A DNA stretch of 64,000 nucleotides from Oopsacas minuta (taxonomy: Eukaryota > Porifera > Hexactinellida > Lyssacinosida > Leucopsacidae): positions 1,054,001 to 1,118,000 of the forward strand of contig JAKMXF010000321.1 in the NCBI GenBank assembly GCA_024704765.1. Direction: 5' to 3'. Made by a program: the position numbers and the translations under genes. Of this stretch, positions 45,351 to 55,276 are shown piece by piece. How positions within the stretch are numbered: the first letter of the stretch is position 1; each line of letters begins with the position of its first letter. Under the pieces are notes generated by a model. It was not told the DNA's origin, made no database searches, and saw only the letters and a list, made by a program, of their open reading frames with translations.

Positions 45351-45822
45351 ATATCAGTTGTGTATATGTTGTTTACCTTAAGTATTATAATGCATCAATT
45401 ATCCCATTGTTTCTGAATCCTGACTACTATTACTGTATGTGAGTTATATTACTAATTGCTCTCTAACCTATGGAGGGATTAATTAATTACTAATGATACA
45501 AGGAATTTCTCGATCCTTGTTGTTTGTGCTCGGTACTCCTCCGTGGACTGTCCTCACATCATTGCCCCCTATCGCTTGTGTTTCTGAAATATAGTTGAGT
45601 GATTATGCTAGATTATAATTAATTATGAGCCGTTTTTCGCGAATTTCGTCTGACATTATAACTCATCAATTTTACCCACCACAGATTGAATATCTTACTC
45701 AGCGGCAGCGGAGCAGACGAAATTCGCGAAACGGCTCATAATTAATTATAATTTAGCATAATTGAACTATATTCCAGAAACACAATAATTCGTTTATATA
45801 ATTGTATACACAGTTAGCAATT
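45351..45822. other. SAAL1-RdRP spacer with a foldback element
   Basis: Contains the 210-bp inverted repeat at 45576-45785, listed separately. Otherwise no gene or RNA was seen. The promoter or leader of the helicase-RdRP gene must lie here. Confidence 0.5.
45576..45785. repeat. Foldback (hairpin) element immediately upstream of the RdRP gene
   Basis: The left arm, 45576-45652 (starting TTGTGTTTCTGAAATATAGT), and the right arm, 45714-45785, are inverted copies of about 75 bp with a few differences, enclosing a loop of about 60 bp. The inner arm contains the self-complementary TTCGCGAA. The right arm ends 37 bp before the RdRP ATG at 45823. A transcript through it would fold into a long hairpin. 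It is probably a MITE. Confidence 0.85.
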
Positions 45823-48800
45823 ATGATGAAATGTAAATGTTCAGCGGACTTGCTTCCTCTGGAAGATATATGTTTCTACGCTAAGCATAGCAAATCTGTA
45901 GATCTAATGATAAGATATGAGAAAGCAAACAGCTTAGAATGCAAATTCGATTTAATTCCGGATAAGCCAAACTATTTCAAAATACTATGCGTCAAATGTC
46001 ATCAATCCGTTGGAAAGAAACATCCCCACGGTCCTAATTCCTCAAACATAATGGCCTTTGGAAATGATAAGGTCATGCTTCTAGAAAGGAAGCTGGGTAG
46101 TTCTAAAATGAATGCTTGGTATAACGTGTATAAAGACCCTCCATTTAATGAGGTACTCGTACGGAACTCTGATAATTTCTTCGGAATAGACAAAAGTACA
46201 AACACCCCTGATGCTAACCCAAATAACCAACAAAACTCTGTAACATGTCCTATTGTCTGGCCTGATTGTCAAAATGAGTCTGATTTTTATCTTGATGACG
46301 TTATAATGTCAGACGTTATACCAAGAGATTACCAGATAACAGCATATCTAGAAGCTCTACAGAGAGATCTTATCCTTGTACTCCCTACTGGATGCGGTAA
46401 GACACTTGTAGCTAGCATGGTAGCTGCTAAAATGAAGATGCTTAATCCTAACCACATGATACTATTCTTAGTAGACAGAATTCCTCTGGTATTTCAGCAG
46501 GGAGAGTCCATTAGTATAGCTACCCACCTGAATGTCTGTTCTCTTACATCAGAGCTGAATACAGATCTGAAACGTCGTAAACTGAATCAAGGTGTATATG
46601 ATGTTCTTGTAACGACAGCTGGCTCCTTCCTCTCTCTACTCAGTTGTTTGAATATTAATCAGTTCTGCTATGTAGTATTTGATGAATGTCATCATGCTAC
46701 TAAGGAACACGAGTACAAAGTAGTGCTGGAGAAAATCAAGACGTGTGATCCAAATAATCGGCCACGTGTTCTAGGACTGACTGCCTCTCCTCCTTCTACC
46801 AAGGGCCAGCTGGAAGATTTCAGAAGAAGTTTCTTCGATGCACCCATTTGTCACGACTTGTCCCTTACACACTATAAATACGCTACTCCCTCAATTGAGA
46901 AGTGTATTGTACGATCTGAACCAGACTGGCACTTGACTAATTACCTTCAAATATTAGAGAACGAACTCTATAAATTAGCAGATAGTATTAATGAACCCCA
47001 TTCCGGAACAAATAGTATTAATGAACCCCATTCCGGAACAAATAGTATTAATGAACCCCATTCCGGAACAAATAGTATTAATGCTCTCCATTCCGGAACA
47101 GATAGTATTAATGAACCCCATTCCGGAACAAATAGTATTAATGCTCTCCATTCCGGAACAGATAGTATTAATGAACCCCATTCCGAAATGATAGGCAAAT
47201 CTAACTGGCAGGATAAGAATAAGAGAGATCAATTATGCACGAAATTAGACTCTTTACAGGATGATGATAAAATAAAGAAAGATATTGAATCTATGAAGAA
47301 TATATGTAGGGTTATGACTATAACAGAACTATTAGGTGTAACGTATGCTAACAATACGTTAGAAGGTATGGATGTGTATTCAAGGTTGAAAAATGATGAT
47401 ATATTCTCTCCCAGGCTGGAAGGGCTGTTTCAAGAACTTGATAAGTTAGATTCATCATCTAAAATTATCATTTTTGTTCGCACACGTCAAATAGCTCACA
47501 TTCTGACTGATATTCTCAAGAGGAATGACAGCATTAACAAGAAGTTTTCTCCCTTGAAGATAGTGGGACAGTATGGACTGTTTGGTATGAGCTGGATAAA
47601 CGAACAAGAAGAGATCTTACAGAATTTCCGTGATGGATGCTGTAATCTTCTCGTGAGCACCTCTGTGCTGGAAGAGGGACTTGATATTCCGTACTGTGAT
47701 GTGGTCATCAGGTTTGACAAGATAGATTCATTGATCTCATACAAGCAGAGTAAAGGTAGGGCTAGAAAGCCGGACAAGTGTAAATTCATTCTTATAATCT
47801 CTGAGAAAGATGAGCAACACTTGACAAAGATACAAGAGCATGAACAACAGGTTAAACAGCTGTTAACAGATCACTTTACTGATGCTGCTGTCCCTTCAGA
47901 ATTCACTAAAAAAATAGAAATACAAATAATAAAAGATATAGCAATATCTGCTACTCCTAGTAACGCTAGTGAACTGATATTTGTGTCAGAATGTGCTGTT
48001 GAGTTCTATCTTGAAGGAATATTTGAGCTCTTTGATATAGGAGATGAAATTGCTAATTTCCTTAGAGATGATCACCATTTGATGCTTAACTTAATTGATC
48101 AAGCTAGAGATAAATCTAACTGGAAGAGCAAGAGTATTTTCCCGCCAGAAGATTCCCTCTTTATACTAGGCCTACATACCCAAAGTAGGAACGTTTATCA
48201 GCGCTACTTCCAGTTATCTATGGACTGGGACTATACCTTCATGAAAAATAATGTTTGGACCAAAGTACAGGTACCTACAAGCAAATCCTTGGACATAAAA
48301 TCAGTGTGGCCTATCACTAAGATCTCATTAGGTAGCTTCATAGACAGAAAGAGATATCAGTTGAGCGAGGTATTTGGAAAGAATGAAGATGAGAGCATAG
48401 ATATTATCGGACAATTCGAATTAGTATTGAAAGAGAATATTGAGATCAAGTTAACCTCAATTAAATTATTTATTGAAATTCCTTTCACTTCCATTCATCG
48501 CTTCGTCTTAACTCATTGGAAAGATAGTGACGTCACTCTATATCTACCGTTAAGCTACTGCCCCACAATACGTACTCATTATAGGGGTCCTAGACTGTCA
48601 TGTAACGAGTGTGACTATTTAAAATCCTTTGGAGATTATCCTGTATTGTCTGTGACACTGAAATACGATAAATCTGAATGGAGTGATATTTGGATATTCC
48701 TCCATTCTTCAGTTTTCCCTATCCCAGTATTTGATACTCAAGTTAGCATCAGTAAACATACACCAATAATACAAGAACAAAATTATTCACAGATTTCTGA

Positions 48801-51800
48801 TAAGAGAGTTCAGGATTGTGTTTGGATGTTTTATGTACTCAAATCCAACAGAGACATTTGTTTACCTGACCAGACTATTCATGACATTTATTCTGAAGTA
48901 TCAAATCAAATTAATGAGTCAGATTGCTCTCACATAAACGCATTAAAATTGACAATTGAGAATTTGGTATCAAGGATATCTAGGGGTAAGACTTACTATT
49001 TCTTTGATTTGATAAACTCATTCCAAAAGGATTTCACAAACAGAAAGGAACTAAAACATGATGCCAATCTCCCTGATATTCAGAAGAACTATCGTTTTAT
49101 AGAATGTGCTATGCTTACTCCAGCAACAATCATTCCCCTCCCTCCTGTATACACTCAGTGTAGCAGACTGTACAGGAAATACCCAGATGAGAGGTTCTTG
49201 AACTTAGCCTTCAGAGAAGAGCATGGAGAAGCGCTTAATTGTACGGAGGAATTCAGGAATCGTATTGAAAGTTGTTTGATAACTGGAGTAGAAATAAACG
49301 GAATCAGATTCCACTTTCTGCTATGTAGTGGTAGTCAAATGAGAAGCAAAAGAGCTATATTCATTCACGTCAATGCGGCAGATTCCCAGGAGGCGATTAG
49401 GAGTATAAGGTCAGAACTTATCGGGGACAGCAAGATAAGTAACACCACCAAATATCTATCCAGACTAGGATTGTTCTGTACTTCAGATCATCCTATTTGT
49501 GAGATAGACAGGGATACTACTCATCAGATAGATGATTTACTGGCAGAGAATAGAGTAAAGTTAACTGATGGGAATGGAAAGATTAATATGTCTATAGCCG
49601 AGCAGGTATTTCAGAACGCTAATGTTAAGCAGAATGCTTCTATTGATAACACTACAGCTATACAGGTACGATTAGCTGGGCTTAAAGGCGTATTAACTAT
49701 AGTTGATCCCAAAGAAGATGCGGACTTCCGTGAGAAGAGACAAGGTACTACTATCATATACAGAGAATCTATGAAAAAGATAAATTGGACAGATTCTATG
49801 CTGTGTCTTGTTAAGGTTGGTAAGTATAGTCATCTGTACTTCAACACACAAATGCTGACCCTGTTAGCTAGTCTAGAAGATAGCAGTACAATGTGGGATC
49901 CTAAACCCAGACTGAGACAGCTCTATAGAAATACTCTGCAAGAATACGCTGGGTTTCTCCATAAGGGAGACAGTGCTAACAAAAAGCTAAAGTCTAGTTA
50001 TCCTAACTATCGGAAGGAAACTAGCGAGCATTTTGACATACTCTCAGAGCCTTTTTTCCTATCTTTACTTAGATGCATTTATACATTCAAAATACGACTT
50101 ATGCTTAGAAAGTTCCATTTTCTTGCAGAAGATGCCTGTTTGTTGATGGGGATACCTGATCCCATAGGTGTGTTAAAGGACGGGGAAGTATTTATTACTT
50201 ATATCGATGAAGATGGGAAGCACCAGATAAAAGAAGGACGTATTCTAGTGTATAAGAACCCTTGTCTACATCCAGGAGACTTGTTGGTACCCACCGCTGT
50301 TGACAAGGATGAACTTCATCACCTGCACAATGTTATAGTGTTCCCAATTATTGGTAAGATATCGCTCCCTGCTTGTAGTGGGGGAGGGGATTTAGATGGA
50401 GATGAGTTTGGTATTATTTGGGATGAGGAGCTAGTGCCACCCGAAGGGGCTACATTCGCCCCCTTAAACTATGACAAAGTTCTAGCTGAGTACAAAGAAA
50501 AACTACAACAAGATGAACCTGAATCAGAAGATGAAAATCTAGAACTCCCCTTACATAATGACCCTAACATATCTAAGATATTAGCCGGAGCATACTTCAA
50601 GATAGTATCAAATGACCTGTTAGGTATAATATCACATTACCATGTAGCTGTTAGTGATATGAGGGAAAATGGAGCTAGAGATGAGCTGGCTATAGAGCTA
50701 GCTAGATTAGCTTCTCTAGCAGTAGACTCTCCTAAGACTGGTATTACTCCTATTGTTCCTAAAGAAATACAAAATCTAATAAAAGATAAAGGTTATCCTG
50801 ATTTTATGGAGAAGATAGCCTCTACTTCTTATCCCTCTACCAAGCTCCTAGGAGAGTTATATCAAATGGCTAAGTCTACATGTTACGAAGTTAGTGAATG
50901 GGCAAATGTACTTAACTTCTATGACAAACATGATTTCAAACACAAGATACCAGCTAATATCCCAATACAGATTTTCCAGATACCAGGCCATGAGGAGTTC
51001 ATGGAGGAAGCTAAATCAATTTACTTCGAGTATGCTACTGCTCTACAGAGACTGATGCTGGCTTTTGGTATTAATACAGAAGCTGAATTGGTGTTAGGTA
51101 TGATTATTCGATGTCACCCCCTCCTATCAGCTGATCACGGTAAGACCACGAATGCTCTACAAGCTGCTGTAGAGGATCTCTCACAAGAATACAGATACAT
51201 ATTCCGTAAGGGTATGGATGAGGATCAGTTATATCAAAAGGCTGCTGCTTGGTATCTTACCGTGTATGAATGTCTACAGAGTCAAGACAACATCTTCCTA
51301 TCTTTCCCATGGTTAGTAGGAGAATATCTCTGTAAGATCGTCAAGTCCTCAAAAGTTAATGTTAAAACAGATATGCCTACGTCAATAGGGAAATCAGCAA
51401 GAGAGTACCTAACAGATAAAAAAGGGACTATAGAGAATATTGTCGGCTCTAAGATAAATTTAGTACAATCTATTGATTTAGCTATCAACCAACATGCTAG
51501 AACTATGTTTGCATCAGCTAGTACTGATGATGCAGAGAGGATATTCAATGTTCAAGCTTTTGGTTCTGTTTCTAAATATCATTGTCAGCCGGAGTCAGAT
51601 TTGGATATCTCTGTATCTCTAACAGAGTATGGTCACACTCTAATACCTAATTCTAGACATAACACACCAAATGAACTAACGAAGATACGGAAAAACATCC
51701 TAGAAACCTATATCTCTCCTTCTCTGGGTAACATTGCTGACTCCAAATCTAATAAGTTTAATTTAGAAGTTCCTATAATATCTATTCAAATGGATTCTCC

Positions 51801-53817
51801 CATGAAGAGCTGTCCACAAGTTAGTGTAGACCTAACTGTAGAGAGTGATGGAGTAGACAAGGCTAATCATATACTTCAGCTCTACAGTACTACCAAGGGA
51901 GTATTCTTCTCATTGCTATGGATACTCATCCACTGGGCTAGACATGTAGGGATATTAAAGTGTCATAGTTCACCAGATAGCACAGGGATGATACTAACAG
52001 CAGAGTTTGAAGCATTGGTGTTATATATCTATGAGCAAATGGATAATAAGCCTCAAACAATTGTAGGTGATGAAATAGATTGCTCTCTCGATTCTATGTT
52101 TCACTCATTGACATCTGCAGACTTAGATAAGACATTAGGATTTGTATTAGAAGAATTCTTTCATTTCGGTTACAAAATAACAAGAGATAAATCAGAAATT
52201 AAGTATACATGGCCTATTAAAGGGGAACCTTTTCACACTATCCATCCAGTAGCTCTCAGCAAAATCTCTGGCCTCCTGTTCCAGGGTTGGCACTGTTTGG
52301 CATTCACAAGAGACATCTCTAAGTTGTTACAACGAGTGGAGATAAATCTCAAATTCGTAAAACGATTCTCAACCTTTCTGAGTGATATGATACGATCTTC
52401 TACACAATACTACGAGAAAGATTTAACCAACAAAACTGGTTGTATCGTTAAAATAGAACAAATGGGAAGAAATATTCTCCTTACTGCTCAGGGCTCAGCC
52501 AGTTCTATCCACGAACTATCAAGTGAGGTAACTCGGATAGAATCTAACTCTGCTCTAACTAAGAGATACAAATCCAATGCTAGTCGATATATGATTGATG
52601 GTAACTTAGTTTTAGTTATTGCTAATAATTCATTAGATTCTAAAGTTAAGCTAAAGGATTTTACACACGGTTGTTGTAAGCATTTTCATTACTACAACAA
52701 GAAGAGCATTCTGGTGTCTACTGACAAATCTATAAATAACAATTGGAAAGAAGAAGGAACAGTTAAGTTGAAGAATCGACTCTGTGCTCAATTGAAAGAT
52801 TTCCCTACAAAGTGTAATGATTTCCTAGAGAATCTTAAGTTTAAGACAAGGTTTGGATCTTTCTATGTGCTAGAGGGAATTGATGCTATGCATAGCGTGG
52901 GAAATTCTCTGGATGTGGAGGAGTTTGAATCCTGCTTAGTGAAAGGAAAAAGTAACCGATTTGGCGACAATAGCACAGTTGAGGAGAAGAGTGCAATTCC
53001 TTCTAACTTACAACTTAATAAGGATAATAAATCTATTCGGGATAAACCACCTCAAAACCAGAAGCCGAAAGATCATAAAACGAAAAATAAGGATAAAGTA
53101 TATTCTCTGAGTAGCGGATTCTGCCCAGGAATATATAATATAAAAACTCCTGAACGAATGGAAATGTCAAAGCAAGTATTCAGAACATCTCTACAGGAAT
53201 GTAAATTCACTCGCCTTGACGAAGGCAAGAAGTATACCTGGCGAGTTGAGCTAGAAATGGCTGTAAATTATGATATACGAGTGAACTTAGACTCTACTTT
53301 CCGTGTAGTTGGTATCTACACACGTCCTTACATATGGCTGATGGCAACCATCCTATCTGACAGGAATACTGTTGATGAACGGATAGCTCACGATCTCAGA
53401 TTGCGTGCTGAAAGTACAAAAGTTATTGGAAAAGATACTGACCTTTACAAGGTTGTTCTACCAGATGGCCTGGTCTCCTCTGTGCTGAATACCAATGAAA
53501 ATGGAAAGGTAGAGCCCTGTGATCGTCTCAAGGATAAGGTAAAGATAATCAAACATAACAAAGAAGTAGAGTATTACAAATTAGAGAATGTTGTGGCTAA
53601 GATGTGTTCTGGTACGGAGTACTGTAGAGAGAACTTTGATAATGAGAGACAATTCTGTGAATTGACTCTATATCACAGTGAAGATGAGTTAATTCGTAGT
53701 GTAGCTTCAGGTAGCGATAGCAGCTGTAGAATACAGTCTATAGCAACATCTGCTGTAGATATATCATTAAAATTGTCTGAAGTTATTCAGAACAATATGC
53801 CTGAGTTCAATACTTAG
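45823..53817 (+). CDS. Helicase-RdRP-nucleotidyltransferase fusion, single exon
   Basis: One 2,664-residue intronless frame from Met 45823. Residues 1-75: Cys-rich start (K-C-K-C; I-L-C-V-K-C-H), possibly zinc-binding. About 170-690: Dicer/RIG-I-type helicase with motif I L-P-T-G-C-G-K-T (187-194), II D-E-C-H (287-290), III T-A-S-P (about 320), V T-S-V-L-E-E-G-L-D-I-P and VI Q-S-K-G-R-A-R; a seven-unit tandem repeat lies between its lobes. About 1100-1830: cellular two-barrel RdRP, with S-G-S-Q-M-R, S-R-L-G-L, V-R-L-A-G-L-K-G and the metal-binding D-L-D-G-D at 1523-1527. About 1880-2200: Cid1/TUT/PAP-like nucleotidyltransferase with F-G-S (1913), D1926, D1928 and D2003. The last 460 residues are unrecognised. 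All three active sites look intact. Dictyostelium RrpA/RrpC also fuse a helicase to an RdRP, and fission yeast RDRC unites RdRP, helicase and Cid12 as separate proteins. Likely role: copying RNA into dsRNA for silencing. No PAZ or RNase III domain is present. Confidence 0.95.
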   Translation: MMKCKCSADLLPLEDICFYAKHSKSVDLMIRYEKANSLECKFDLIPDKPNYFKILCVKCHQSVGKKHPHGPNSSNIMAFGNDKVMLLERKLGSSKMNAWYNVYKDPPFNEVLVRNSDNFFGIDKSTNTPDANPNNQQNSVTCPIVWPDCQNESDFYLDDVIMSDVIPRDYQITAYLEALQRDLILVLPTGCGKTLVASMVAAKMKMLNPNHMILFLVDRIPLVFQQGESISIATHLNVCSLTSELNTDLKRRKLNQGVYDVLVTTAGSFLSLLSCLNINQFCYVVFDECHHATKEHEYKVVLEKIKTCDPNNRPRVLGLTASPPSTKGQLEDFRRSFFDAPICHDLSLTHYKYATPSIEKCIVRSEPDWHLTNYLQILENELYKLADSINEPHSGTNSINEPHSGTNSINEPHSGTNSINALHSGTDSINEPHSGTNSINALHSGTDSINEPHSEMIGKSNWQDKNKRDQLCTKLDSLQDDDKIKKDIESMKNICRVMTITELLGVTYANNTLEGMDVYSRLKNDDIFSPRLEGLFQELDKLDSSSKIIIFVRTRQIAHILTDILKRNDSINKKFSPLKIVGQYGLFGMSWINEQEEILQNFRDGCCNLLVSTSVLEEGLDIPYCDVVIRFDKIDSLISYKQSKGRARKPDKCKFILIISEKDEQHLTKIQEHEQQVKQLLTDHFTDAAVPSEFTKKIEIQIIKDIAISATPSNASELIFVSECAVEFYLEGIFELFDIGDEIANFLRDDHHLMLNLIDQARDKSNWKSKSIFPPEDSLFILGLHTQSRNVYQRYFQLSMDWDYTFMKNNVWTKVQVPTSKSLDIKSVWPITKISLGSFIDRKRYQLSEVFGKNEDESIDIIGQFELVLKENIEIKLTSIKLFIEIPFTSIHRFVLTHWKDSDVTLYLPLSYCPTIRTHYRGPRLSCNECDYLKSFGDYPVLSVTLKYDKSEWSDIWIFLHSSVFPIPVFDTQVSISKHTPIIQEQNYSQISDKRVQDCVWMFYVLKSNRDICLPDQTIHDIYSEVSNQINESDCSHINALKLTIENLVSRISRGKTYYFFDLINSFQKDFTNRKELKHDANLPDIQKNYRFIECAMLTPATIIPLPPVYTQCSRLYRKYPDERFLNLAFREEHGEALNCTEEFRNRIESCLITGVEINGIRFHFLLCSGSQMRSKRAIFIHVNAADSQEAIRSIRSELIGDSKISNTTKYLSRLGLFCTSDHPICEIDRDTTHQIDDLLAENRVKLTDGNGKINMSIAEQVFQNANVKQNASIDNTTAIQVRLAGLKGVLTIVDPKEDADFREKRQGTTIIYRESMKKINWTDSMLCLVKVGKYSHLYFNTQMLTLLASLEDSSTMWDPKPRLRQLYRNTLQEYAGFLHKGDSANKKLKSSYPNYRKETSEHFDILSEPFFLSLLRCIYTFKIRLMLRKFHFLAEDACLLMGIPDPIGVLKDGEVFITYIDEDGKHQIKEGRILVYKNPCLHPGDLLVPTAVDKDELHHLHNVIVFPIIGKISLPACSGGGDLDGDEFGIIWDEELVPPEGATFAPLNYDKVLAEYKEKLQQDEPESEDENLELPLHNDPNISKILAGAYFKIVSNDLLGIISHYHVAVSDMRENGARDELAIELARLASLAVDSPKTGITPIVPKEIQNLIKDKGYPDFMEKIASTSYPSTKLLGELYQMAKSTCYEVSEWANVLNFYDKHDFKHKIPANIPIQIFQIPGHEEFMEEAKSIYFEYATALQRLMLAFGINTEAELVLGMIIRCHPLLSADHGKTTNALQAAVEDLSQEYRYIFRKGMDEDQLYQKAAAWYLTVYECLQSQDNIFLSFPWLVGEYLCKIVKSSKVNVKTDMPTSIGKSAREYLTDKKGTIENIVGSKINLVQSIDLAINQHARTMFASASTDDAERIFNVQAFGSVSKYHCQPESDLDISVSLTEYGHTLIPNSRHNTPNELTKIRKNILETYISPSLGNIADSKSNKFNLEVPIISIQMDSPMKSCPQVSVDLTVESDGVDKANHILQLYSTTKGVFFSLLWILIHWARHVGILKCHSSPDSTGMILTAEFEALVLYIYEQMDNKPQTIVGDEIDCSLDSMFHSLTSADLDKTLGFVLEEFFHFGYKITRDKSEIKYTWPIKGEPFHTIHPVALSKISGLLFQGWHCLAFTRDISKLLQRVEINLKFVKRFSTFLSDMIRSSTQYYEKDLTNKTGCIVKIEQMGRNILLTAQGSASSIHELSSEVTRIESNSALTKRYKSNASRYMIDGNLVLVIANNSLDSKVKLKDFTHGCCKHFHYYNKKSILVSTDKSINNNWKEEGTVKLKNRLCAQLKDFPTKCNDFLENLKFKTRFGSFYVLEGIDAMHSVGNSLDVEEFESCLVKGKSNRFGDNSTVEEKSAIPSNLQLNKDNKSIRDKPPQNQKPKDHKTKNKDKVYSLSSGFCPGIYNIKTPERMEMSKQVFRTSLQECKFTRLDEGKKYTWRVELEMAVNYDIRVNLDSTFRVVGIYTRPYIWLMATILSDRNTVDERIAHDLRLRAESTKVIGKDTDLYKVVLPDGLVSSVLNTNENGKVEPCDRLKDKVKIIKHNKEVEYYKLENVVAKMCSGTEYCRENFDNERQFCELTLYHSEDELIRSVASGSDSSCRIQSIATSAVDISLKLSEVIQNNMPEFNT
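46981..47190 (+). repeat. 30-bp coding minisatellite, seven units
   Basis: Seven tandem copies of a 30-bp unit encoding N-S-I-N-E-P-H-S-G-T, with two units changed to A-L-H in place of E-P-H and the last unit diverging. The copies are nearly identical at the DNA level. It is open on other frames too, so antisense frames here are shadows. It lies inside the helicase-RdRP gene, between helicase motifs III and IV. Confidence 0.97.
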
Positions 53818-55276
53818 TATATACAATTTCATTGTGTATGTTTATACTTATACATTATTCTTATATATTTATTATGTAATTTATTGATTTGTATTGAGAC
53901 TGTTAGTAATATTATATGAATTAATACTTGCTTATATGTATGGATCCCTTCAGTAGAGGTCCCAGGGGGCAATTACGAGGCATTTGCCCCGTATTTGAAA
54001 TTCTTGGCCCGGTTTTTCCAGATCCTCAAACCACCACTCCCCATTATATAATATAGATTTTTCCCGTACTATGCAAAATCCTTTGACTGCCCCTGGTTCC
54101 CTTCCAGATTCTGAGTGTCATACGCCTAAAATAGTAGACACTTTTTTCATATTGGAGTCTTGCTCGAATTTTCGTAGGCTTAGAGATAATCTGCCAGAAG
54201 TCGCGGCGCATACGCCTGGATAATACCTTGCTTGTATGTACTGGTTAATCAGTATATTCGTATGTCAGAGGACTGTAGTTATAGGAGACCTGGTAGTGCT
54301 TATTCCTTGAAATTTTTGATTGGCCAACGATCTATCAGTGAGAATTGTTCAGTTAAATTTAGCTAGGTTCTGAGATAAATTGGATGGCTAATAGAATATA
54401 GACCTAAGTTGTTCAATACGTCTTTCAATGAAGACGTATTACGTATAATACGTATTTTACACAGCTACGTAACTATAGCTTATTCACGGTCTAGAATTTC
54501 ATGTATCATGGATTACATCAAGTCTATTAAATTTGACTTGGAGTTATATTTTCTCGATTACATAAAATCGGTGCATTTTGGCTCGAATAAATGTATTATT
54601 GATAGTTAATAAATTACAGAAGCCATATTATCCAACTATTACCAGTTTAAATGACGTCATCTGTTTGGATAGAAGGGTAATATGTTGTTAAAAATGCATT
54701 ATTTTTAACAACATTTTGCCCAACAATCAATAACATATTCCAGGATCCCAATTCAAAGTGATGACATCCTGCTACAGCTATATACTATTGCTACATTATA
54801 CCTTGTTGATTATTCACAGGAGGGACTTGACTGTACTATACAACCTGAACTTTGTATTCGACTATTCCCTACCCCTCCTATCCCAAACTTGATCACTAAA
54901 CAAGTATCACTCTTACCTTATTTGATTCAATTTCCTTTAATTCGATCATACTTTATGTCACGATACGATTTTATCATTATGACGACGATTCAGTTGCAAT
55001 AATTCATCATTTACTTCTATAATCGAATTAGAAAATAGCAATTGTATTAGTTTACGTATCGTTGAACTCTCTGTTGTGTTAGCCTTACAGAGACAATCTA
55101 ATGGCACTCCCACACACACGAGCTACATGGCTGTTGTATAGACATTCATTATAATTAAGTTAATAGAAGTTAGGTATAAACTTCAGCATTATCTTACAAA
55201 CGATATACCTGTATTCACTAACTATTTTATCTTATTATACATAGTAATATTGTATTCAGACTCATAAGCTAGGAAA
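53818..55276. other. Intergenic, no gene seen
   Basis: About 1.5 kb between the RdRP and YAP genes. It holds a short perfect palindrome at 54682-54714, listed separately. No RNA gene recognised. It should contain the YAP promoter or upstream leader, ending in AAGCTAG five bases before the YAP ATG. Confidence 0.5.
54682..54714. repeat. Short perfect inverted repeat
   Basis: ATGTTGTTAAAAAT, the loop GCATT, then ATTTTTAACAACAT: a 14-bp stem with a 5-base loop. It could be a MITE end junction, a protein-binding palindrome or a hairpin. There is no U-run or other sign of a defined terminator. Confidence 0.6.

Noticed and set aside
46968-47232. Three overlapping frames on both strands
   Set aside because: They arise because the 30-bp coding minisatellite is open in several frames. 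Only the RdRP frame continues on both sides.
45823-53817. Calling the large gene a Dicer
   Set aside because: The helicase is Dicer/RIG-I type, but no PAZ or paired RNase III motifs occur. The middle is an RdRP and the following domain a nucleotidyltransferase.
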